DNA from: Epiperipatus broadwayi
Taxonomy: Eukaryota > Onychophora > Udeonychophora > Euonychophora > Peripatidae
Reading direction: 5' to 3'
NCBI GenBank assembly: GCA_028023455.1
Contig: JAQFVV010006353.1
Location: 434,001 to 498,000 of the forward strand
Length of the DNA stretch: 64,000 nucleotides
Shown here: piece by piece, positions 56,239 through 64,000 of the stretch
How positions within the stretch are numbered: the first letter of the stretch is position 1
Layout: each line of letters starts with the position of its first letter
Notes under the pieces: generated by a model
What the model was told of the DNA's origin: nothing
Database searches by the model: none
What the model saw: the letters and a program-made list of their open reading frames with translations, nothing else
Position numbers and translations under genes: made by a program

Positions 56239-57198
56239 CACCTGGGTCTCTTTTTACGCGGATTTATTTAACGCGATTTTGAAGTTACGCGATTCACGTT
56301 TCTCCGGAAGTCAAACTCCGATAATGTGCTATTACTTTAAATAATAAATTTCGCGCACTTAACATTATATTGAAAGTAATAGCACATTATTGGAATTCGA
56401 CTTTCATCTTAGTAATTTCAATATTTTCAGTGCTTTATAATAGTAAGATTTTATGCAATAATGAAATTAAAATCATGATTTCCACATTTTATGTATGCAC
56501 ACATTAAATTTTACAAGATTATAATGTAAATTTGTTCAAACATAGTGCGTGTTAATTTTGCATTTTAAATCACATTCTGTTTTTGCTTTTTAAAAAAGAA
56601 CATAATCAATTATTAATCATTCATTGTCCACAAGTTTATTTTTAAAAGGTGAGTAATAGCAGTGGGCACAATTAAAATTGAAAATTAAAGACAAAAATAA
56701 GAATTTAATTTTTAGTTGTTAGATTAATTACTAATTATATTGTCACCAGAAAACCATTAACACAACGTGAGAGTGACGTTGGTGCTAGTTGTATTTCCTC
56801 TTATGAAGAATCTGATTTTTTACCAGTTTGCAAACGAACCTGTTTTTCGGCAAATAGTGATAATAATTAAAACATGTATTAAAAAATGTAAATTACTGTA
56901 AATTATGCATAAAAATATATTGTTTTGAAAAAAAATTAAATATTATAGTTAAAAAAAAGTTTGTCTTGTATCAATTTTTTTCAAATTTGAAATTTTTTAT
57001 TAGTCATATTTTATTTTCTTATTTTCTTTGCACAAATTTTAAAGTAATTTTACGTTGGTGCTTTGCTTTTACACGATTTTTGAAAAATCACAGTCCGTAT
57101 CCCCCCTTTTCTAAGGTAAGTTACGTCTATTTTTGCGCGATTTCGTTTGCGCGTGTTTTCTGAGGAACCTATCTATCGTGTAAAACTAGACCCAGGTG
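56239..57198. mobile_element. Non-autonomous pogo/Tigger-like DNA transposon
   Basis: Inverted termini CACCTGGGTCTCTTTTTACG and the complement of CTAGACCCAGGTG are flanked by TA on both sides (56237-56238 and 57199-57200), as expected for the Tc1/mariner/pogo superfamily. Subterminal ACGCG and GCGCG-containing segments (TTACGCGG, GCGCGATTTC) recur near both ends and could be transposase binding sites. The 960-bp interior has no transposase ORF. A related internal fragment is at 60880-61160. Confidence 0.78.
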
Positions 57199-57666
57199 TA
57201 TATAGATTTATATTTAATGAGGTCAATTTACTATACAAATAATTCAAAACTTTATAATCTTTAAATGGTTGTAAAAGTAGTAACATGAAATTGGAAAGCT
57301 ATAGCTCTGGATCAAATCTTTCACTTATTATAATTGTACTTCTTTGTTTTTATAATCACTCCATTTATGAACCATCCAGGAACAATTTGGGATTTTTACT
57401 CTTTGATTGATGATAGCTAGGTAATCATTTATTGACTAATTCTGCTGGGATAGCTAGTTTGTCTATGGGTATCTATTTGGGGAAAAAATATTGAGCCTCC
57501 TTGTGAATGGACAACTTCTGAGATTAATCTAGCCAGGTTTGAATTCCAAGCACAATCGGAAATTTTCTAATCCTTTTTTAACCACAATAGAAAAACACTA
57601 TACAGATTTATGTTTTGGTCATTTATTTATTGATTTTTAAAATTCTTTAAATCTTTTAACAACATT

Positions 57667-58161
57667 TAAAACCGTTACTCATTTTCTTTAACTAAAAAAA
57701 AACCGGTCCCATTTCCATTTACAAGTGATAATGGATAGTTCAGAGAAAAAAATGTAATTACATGTAATTAAATTAATCCCTTAACTTACATTTTGATTTG
57801 CAAATGTCAAACTTATTTCACCCACAACTTTGATACCCTCCACTCTAGATAAATACAGATGTTATTGACCTCATTGAAAAAATTAAAAGACTGAAGTGAA
57901 GTTGGACTGGACATATTGTTAGAAGTCTAAACAAATATAAAATAATATATACATAAGATTTAAAAACGTTACTCATTTTCTTTAACTAAAAAAAAAAAAA
58001 ACTCGGTCCCATTTCCATTTATAAGTGATAATGGATAGTTCAGAGAAAAAAATGTAATTACATGTTATTAAATTAATCTCTTAAACTTACATTTTGATTT
58101 GAAATTGTCAAACTTATTTCACCCACAACTTTGATACCCTCCACTCTAGATAAATACAGTA
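57667..58161 (+). repeat. About 195-bp direct duplication around a LINE scrap
   Basis: 57667-57861 (GTTACTCATTTTCTTTAACT ... CCTCCACTCTAGATAAATAC) recurs nearly exactly at 57967-58161. Between them lie about 60 bp of RTE-type LINE (IDLIEKIKRLK, TGHIVR) and about 38 bp shared with 54280-54320. Confidence 0.8.
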
Positions 58162-58265
58162 ATGATTATCACTAATTCTTTATTAAACTAGATTATCTCT
58201 AGCACAGATATAAACTTTAAATCTCAGTTAAAGATTAATACATCTGATATTTTAAAAATTAAACG
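58120..58265 (+). repeat. Dispersed repeat D
   Basis: CACAACTTTGATACCC, AGTAATGATTATCACTAAT, TAGATTATCTCTAGCACAGA and TATAAACTTTAA occur in the same order at 63580-63700 and partly at 62555-62620. Confidence 0.6.
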
Positions 58266-58269
58266 CACA

Positions 58270-58730
58270 CATATGGAGTTATTTACATTTCTCCTTTCCA
58301 CGTGTAATATCTTTTATAACTGTATTGAACAATCATCATACTATCACCGCGAGATTTGTTGGTCACAAAAACAAGCAAAAAAAGTCTTTTATTTAATTAT
58401 TATTTTCTTAAACAAATTGCTATTCTTATCTGGATTTACCTATGAACCGCATTACCTTCTTAAATGTACACATTTTCTAAGAGGCTAAAAAAGTTGAAAT
58501 TGCTACAAATCAACCGACCTACTAAGAAACAAATATTATTACACTTTTTTTGTTAATATACAGTTTTTTCAAATATATCAAATTGTATGTACTAAAATAT
58601 AATAGAAAGATATACATTTGCATATGGTAAAGCGACTTTTATTATTACTATCCTTGCCTGCTTATAATAAGGTGGTAACAACATATAATGGGTCATGTAA
58701 AATTTCACTCCGGGGATGGGGATCTGTATC
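58270..58730. other. AT-rich DNA, nothing recognised
   Basis: The plus-strand open frame at 58273-58488 has no recognisable domain. Confidence 0.4.
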
Positions 58731-58742
58731 GATGACTTAGAC

Positions 58743-59050
58743 CAGTGGTCCCCAACCTTTTTGCAGTTAAGAGCACATTCTATAATACTGGCCAGGTGGC
58801 GGGCACCATTTATGTTTTCAATGTAAATTTATAGTTGGATATTGTTAATGATAGACCCTTTTACGCTGTAAAAGTATAGTATGACCTACAATTTGATTAC
58901 AATATAATACAATAATTTATAAGACATTTTAAAAATTAAATTTATTTGTATCAGATAAATAATTTTTTATTGTGTTCGGATAGCGGCGGGCACATGTAAA
59001 ATGGTCTGCGGGCACCATGGTGCCGGCGGGCATAGGGTTGGGGACCCCTG
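58743..59050. mobile_element. hAT MITE with perfect 8-bp target duplication
   Basis: Termini CAGTGGTCCCCAACC and GGTTGGGGACCCCTG are inverted and flanked by ACTTAGAC at 58735-58742 and 59051-59058, the 8-bp duplication diagnostic of hAT. CAGTGGTCCCCAACCTTTTTG-type ends are widespread in animal Charlie-like hAT elements. 308 bp, no ORF; subterminal GGCGGGCAC repeats near both ends. Confidence 0.93.
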
Positions 59051-59059
59051 ACTTAGACA

Positions 59060-59855
59060 ATGATTTAAGTTTAAAACTAGTTTAATGTTATATTAGCACA
59101 TTCTCATATTTAATTTTAAACCTATTTATTATATGAATATTTAAGTCATCATTTATCTGTTTATTTTTCAATCAGTAAACTTAATTAATATACATAAAAA
59201 AATTTCCTTTGCTTCATTGACTTTATACAAAATGCATTTTGAAACTTCCAGGATTTAATTTCATATCTACGTTATATAAATTGTAAAAATTAAATTTAAA
59301 ATTAAAATGTGTTTGCATGTAAAGCTTATACAATAACAGATAATAGATTGAATTGTGAAATCATATGCAAGAATAAACATATTAGTAACAATAAGAGTAA
59401 TAATTAAAATTCAAAGTCGTTGCATTTGTTGACGAAGTGTCAAGAAAACATTTTCATTGAGCTTTGATTTCTTTCCCTTTCTTATTGAAATAAAATTTCA
59501 TTTATGAACAGCAAATATTAACACACTTTATTTGGAAACAACACAAGTTGGAAGTGTTAGATGTCTTAGAAAGAACAAATACTGGGGGAGGGGTATTTCT
59601 CAGGAATAACAGATGTACATGATTTGAATTCAGTTATACACTTCATTTCTCTGTTTTTGTACCAAAATAATTCCTCCTTGCAGCAGAAATAACGTTAAAA
59701 ATATTTTAGCAAAGACATCCTTGAAATTAAATTCATATCTCCACAAAACTGGAGTATAACAAATGAAACATATTTACATTACATGATTTTTCAATCCTTT
59801 TTTAACTGAACTATACATAATGTAATATGTTCTCCGTTTTCTGGAATGAAATTAG
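59060..59855. other. AT-rich DNA, nothing recognised
   Basis: No supported feature. Confidence 0.4.
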
Positions 59856-59857
59856 AT

Positions 59858-60095
59858 CTTAAGATCTAGGTGCAGTGCTTTCAAATCCAAGGCCCTCACT
59901 GATGAAAGCTGCAAACTAGAAACCAGTCTGGGGATATTGGATGAATAGGTACTAGATAGGAATTTTATGCACAAACCTTCTTGCAGCCATTCATTATTCT
60001 GTCTTGCACTAGGTGGCACTACTGTATGAGGAGTTTTGCCTCTGTTTTAACAGCTTTTGTCGCATAGGAAATGGTAATCATGATGTTAAGTAGTT
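59858..60095 (+). mobile_element. Hammerhead-family element, single arm plus tail
   Basis: Runs from AGATCTTAAGATCTAGGTGC through the ribozyme to GGTGGCACTACTGTATGAGG, GTTTTGCCTCTGTTTTAACA and the tail GGTAATCATGATGTTAAGTA. No inverted partner, so 5'-truncated. Confidence 0.82.
59885..59942 (+). ncRNA. Hammerhead ribozyme, slightly decayed
   Basis: CTGATGA (59899-59905) and GAAAC-CA-GTC (C17 at 59928) are intact, with a UA to CA change confined to the stem III loop. Stem II AGC/ACT has one mismatch. Inner stem I has lost one base (CCCTCA/TGGGGA). Outer ATCCAA/TTGGAT is intact. Confidence 0.7.
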
Positions 60096-60099
60096 TGAT

Positions 60100-60875
60100 G
60101 AAATTCTTATGCTAAGAATAAACACACTTTAAAATTGTATGCTGAAACAGATTTCCATTTCAAATTCAGTTTTGAATAGTAACATGTAAATATGATTTCT
60201 TCACTTTTTTTTAATTTTAAAATGAAACCAGGTTTTAACTAACTCATTAATCCAAATAAAGATTTTTGTTTGGAGGCAGAGCTTTTTGTACTCAATTTGC
60301 TTTGCAACCCCTGTCCTTACCTTTGGCATAATTTTGTCACTCTTACAACCATTTTTCACTAAAAACTGGATAATGATTTTTTTAATTTAAAAAGTCTGAA
60401 AATGTCAGTAGTCCATAAAATAATCCAAAAGAAAACATCAAACAAGAATTGAAATTACAAGCCTCAGATTGGTAGATTCTTTGATTTTGGATATATAAAC
60501 AAACTTGCATAGAAGCCTTCCTTTTTTCTTTAGGTCAAGAAAGAAAATTGTATTACTCCTGTTGTTCTTTTAATCTGCTTAGCTGAAAACTCGTCCTTTT
60601 TATTTCAAATGGGGCATAGTAAGACTAATATTGAATATTTCTTCACATCTGAACTTTTTTTTTACAATTAAACATTTCTTCTATAATAATATGATAATTT
60701 TAACATTATTTATTACAAATGTAAGTTTTCAAGTGATATACATTTTAAAAGTAAATACTTGACATTTTAAAAATATGAAAATAACTTTTTAAACAGAGTT
60801 CTTATCTATAACAATGAAACTTGGCATCATTGGATAAAATTTATATAAGTTATTAGAAATTATTCAAACAGAAAT
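60100..60875. other. AT-rich DNA, nothing recognised
   Basis: No supported feature. Confidence 0.4.
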
Positions 60876-60879
60876 CAAT

Positions 60880-61160
60880 TTCTGATAATGCACTATGACT
60901 TAAATATTATAAATCTACGTGCATTCTCCTGCCGGTAAGATTTAAAAAACTTAAGTGAATCACTTAAGTTTAGAGTGTACATTCTATATACATCAACTCT
61001 TACAGACCATGCTTAAATCAGGGTTTGGGTCCGAAGAGAGAGTGCGCATAGATTTATAAGATTTAAGAAATAGTGCATTATCGAAGATTGACTTTTGTTT
61101 GAATAATTTCAATGTTTTCAGCACTTTATAATAATAAGTTTACATTTATAAGTCATTAGA
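60880..61160. mobile_element. Fragment related to the pogo-like element
   Basis: TAATTTCAATGTTTTCAGCA and CTTTATAATAATAAG match 56408-56450, and an inverted pair (GATAATGCACTATGACTTAA, TAAGAAATAGTGCATTATCG) surrounds CTTAAGTGAATCACTTAAG. The terminal CACCTGGGTC ends are absent. Confidence 0.45.
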
Positions 61161-61164
61161 ATGA

Positions 61165-62540
61165 AATATTAGTTGGTCATTGGACAAATTATCCTACTTA
61201 AAATGTTAGCAGAACAAAATATTAAATATTTTAATTGTATGTTATTAAAAACAAGATAAATTTAGGATTAGTTATCATCAAAGAAAAAATAAAACTAAAA
61301 ATATTATTTATTGTTATTAAAAAAAATTTAAATAATTACTTTACCATTTGACAAAGATGACTTTACATTTGGGAAGTTGTATTTGTTTCCACTATACTGA
61401 AACAAACTTTTTAATAGTTGTCTTTTTAAAAATAAATGTTTTCAAAGATAATCTCCTATTGGTAGCATAGTTTTTGATTCAAAAATAAGTCTATTACAAA
61501 AATATTATAGCATAACTTTTAATTTGTAAACAAATAACTAAAAATTACAATTTTTCTTTATAACTCAGTTATTCCCCCATGAGCTAAAATAGTTGGTTAA
61601 TCAGAAATTTTCATTTCTATTAACTTCTAGGTCATTTCCTTCATGACATTGTCATGCTAATAGGGTATTGTTAATGATTTTAAAAAATGCACATAATGCT
61701 GACATCTTCAGATTTTTTTCAACTACTACATTCAATTGTTCCTTTAGAAAAAAAGAGAAGCTACATACTATTCTACAAGTTGATACAGAGGCTTAAAACA
61801 ATATAGAAAAGATAGCAATCACAGCGCCATCATAATGCCTAATAACATCAAAATCTAAATGAAGACACTGCAAAGCTTACTCAAACTGTTAAATATTTAT
61901 GATTATTTTTACAAAATATTTATATAGTAATAATTAAAAAAGAAACAATCATTTAAACAGACGGCCAATAAATAAAAACTAATTTTTCCATAAACTTTGC
62001 TTCTAATTGAGGATTCAAAGCTTTGCTCTAATTTTTGTTCATTCTTTCAGACTGAAAATATGGTCATTATAGTTGCTATCTATAATATAAAGTAAGTTCC
62101 ACTCTATATGTAAAGATAAAAGTAAACTATGGATTCAATGCATGGGAAAAATATTGTATTTTTTGTAGTCAGAGCTTCAACCAACTCTAATTAATGTGGA
62201 CTTCTTCACTATCTAGCTAATAATAGCTAGATGCCTATTTATTATACTACCTTGTATAGTTAGCTATGGGACAGTTATACAAATAGAAATTATAAGACTG
62301 CTTATTTTATTTTAAAAAATGTTCAACATTTAGCCAGCCTGGATTCAGCTTCCACATGATGGTCGTAGCACATGGACACAATAATTAGTATAATGCAAGA
62401 CTCTTGATAAACATAAATACAAAATTAGAAGTATATTAAAATATGTATGTTTATATTATTATATTTTTATTTAAATATGGCAAAACTTTCTACAAACACA
62501 ACTTATACATGAACCATGTCAGATAACTACATTTGATTAA
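61165..62540. other. AT-rich DNA, nothing recognised
   Basis: No supported exon or element. Confidence 0.4.
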
Positions 62541-62554
62541 ACTATTCATTTATT

Positions 62555-62622
62555 AAACTAGAGATTATCTCTAGTCCAGATATAAAATTAATTAAAGATT
62601 AGTGTTAGACTGAAGATTCATG
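62555..62622 (+). repeat. Dispersed repeat D fragment
   Basis: AAACTAGAGATTATCTCTAG followed by TCCAGATATAAAATTAATTA matches 58180-58240 and 63650-63700. Confidence 0.55.
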
Positions 62623-62654
62623 ACCATAACATTTTGGTAGCAATTGTATGTTGA

Positions 62655-63145
62655 ACTATACTCTTCATATAATATTAAATATTGAATGTCTTTAGAAAAA
62701 TTCAACCTTTATTTAAACCTTCCAAGTACATTCAACTGTTAATAACGTTACACAGGTTAGCATAAAACAATGTTTTGAGCAGTATTATTCTTCTCTCTTC
62801 TTCAAGTCGGTTTGATTAGTGAGAATATTAGCATAGGAATCAAACCTGGACCTTTAGATTCACGAATATTCAATTTAATATAACACTCTAACCAGCTTTT
62901 GGTTAGCTCAGTTGGTTAAAATGTTACCTTACATTCAATATTCACAAATCTAAAAGCCATTAGATTATCATGCTAGAACTGTCACTAGTCAGGCCAGTAT
63001 TACCCAAAAAAGAAAGAACAATACTATCCAAAATAGCATTATATACTAATCAGTGTGCTATTACTAATAGTTGAATGGATTTGGCAAGTTTAAGCAAAGT
63101 TTGAATTTTTCTAAAGACATTCAGTATTTAATATTGGATGATGAA
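62655..63145. mobile_element. tRNA-headed palindrome with both heads present
   Basis: Left arm (62655-62903) and right arm (62904-63145) are near inverse along their whole length. The left carries the complement of a tRNA-like head (GGAATCAAACCTGGACC; CACTCTAACCAGC). The right carries TTAGCTCAGTTGGTTAAAAT and the following 50 bp of the head, though its B-box is degraded. Outer ends: TTGAATGTCTTTAGAAAAAT and TTTTTCTAAAGACATTCAGT. This copy shows that the family is a head-to-head dimer of a SINE-like monomer. Confidence 0.85.
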
Positions 63146-63329
63146 AATAGAGCCCACATAATTATTGCTAATTAAAGATTAATATAGTTGTTTTTTAAGT
63201 AAACCTTAAAAACATTGTAATAAATCAACTTCATCTCTCTTATTTTCCATGTGTGATATTTTTTTTAAAATAAATTTAAGGCTTCCAATCTGTCACATAT
63301 TTTTGAAACATATTGAAATTCACAAATTC

Positions 63330-63760
63330 AAGTACCAGAGTAAAAGAGCTGGTCAAGAATCATAAACCTTTACCTCAAGTTTGGCAACTACCACCGCATT
63401 AAAGGGCAACCTATAAATAAAGATAACTTAAAAAAGATAAATAATCCCCAAAATGAATTTCATGCTGAACCAGTTCTCTATAATTGACCTCAACTACAAT
63501 ATCTTACACATTCCTTCATTTGTTCAGTATTTATTAATATTAAATTATTATACTTTGAATTATAGGTGTCAATTTTTCTGCACTCACAACTTTGATACCA
63601 ACGACTTCAGATAAATATAGTAGTGATTATTATTAATCATTTAGTAAACTAGAGATTATCCCTAGCATGAGATATAAACTTTAAGCCGGTTAAAAATTAA
63701 AGTATCTTTTTTAAGTTAAATATAAACACATCAAATAATCAATTTCATCACTCTTTATAT
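63330..63760 (+). repeat. Dispersed repeat D, longest copy
   Basis: Shares with 44960-45250 and 58120-58265: CTTACACATTCCTTCATTTG, CACTCACAACTTTGATACC and TAGAGATTATCCCTAGCATG. No ends or ORF recognised. Confidence 0.5.
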
Positions 63761-64000
63761 ATTTACTAGTGTACCCAACTTATGAAAAGGTCATTGATTT
63801 TTTTAATTGGTTGCTTTAACTAATTATTTTTAATATTTAATGTAAATTAAAGAAAAGATTTTAATATAAAAATAAATGTGAAAAAAATCGCACTTAAAAA
63901 ATTGGAAAGAAAAATATTTGGAACAACCCGACTTGTTTGATACACTTCAGAAATGTATCTAGCAAGATATTAATAAAGCTATATTTAAATTAAAAATTTT

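Noticed and set aside
62903-62980. Functional tRNA gene
   Set aside because: The D-arm is tRNA-like, but the anticodon and T arms do not fold and the sequence lies in the arm of a palindromic repeat.

Overview
The window is 64 kb of AT-rich, repeat-packed nuclear DNA from an animal, most likely an invertebrate. The evidence is spliced exon-like islands, several non-LTR retrotransposon lineages, hAT and pogo-like DNA elements, tRNA-derived SINEs and long trinucleotide microsatellites. No bacterial gene structure or CRISPR array is present. The exact taxon cannot be read from the sequence; an arthropod or mollusc would fit.

Host genes are almost absent. A 66-bp minus-strand exon (36988-37053) encodes the C-terminal coiled coil of the axonemal protein DRC4/GAS8. 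A plus-strand 97-bp exon-like island (15807-15903) has good splice sites but an unrecognised product. Everything else appears to be intron or intergenic DNA filled by mobile elements.

The most interesting content is a repeat family in which I can fold complete type I hammerhead ribozymes directly from the sequence. Each has the CUGANGA and GAAA core, a 2-bp stem III closing a GUC cleavage site, a 3-bp stem II, and a stem I of two 6-bp helices around an internal loop. Ten near-complete copies lie at 19858, 20333, 20604, 21211, 22776, 30266, 45659, 51633, 51961 and 59885, plus degenerate ones. Base changes in stems I and II preserve pairing. Most copies are arms of head-to-head palindromes, each with one extra 3' tail, and several palindromes are flanked by direct repeats of about 13 bp. 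A separate hammerhead of different sequence lies at 1138-1200 (minus strand). A second, unrelated family (55301-55947, 62655-63145, 36409-36830, 49671-49866) has the same head-to-head plan, but with a tRNA-like promoter in place of the ribozyme; its best copy also has a 13-bp flanking repeat.

Layout: 1-2.8 kb holds the lone hammerhead, a 46-bp satellite and a degenerate ribozyme arm. 3.1-6.6 kb holds a 500-N gap, a young minus-strand LINE, a pure (TAA)n tract of about 438 bp and an older LINE tail. 7-19 kb is mostly unannotated AT-rich DNA with a nested 1.2-kb palindrome at 13.4-14.6 kb. 19.8-34.3 kb is dense in ribozyme palindromes, RTE-like LINE tails and a 1.2-kb foldback with tandem repeats. 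34.5-45 kb holds RTE tails, the GAS8 exon, a nearly full-length but broken PHD/FP-type LINE and a second truncated LINE. 45.4-52.2 kb holds two more ribozyme palindromes around a decayed hAT transposase. 52.5-64 kb holds a 90-bp SINE with a perfect 15-bp duplication, the tRNA-headed palindromes, a 960-bp pogo-like element, a 308-bp hAT MITE with a perfect 8-bp duplication, and a last ribozyme arm.

No Penelope-like or other reverse transcriptase obviously partnered with the ribozyme elements is present, so they look non-autonomous.
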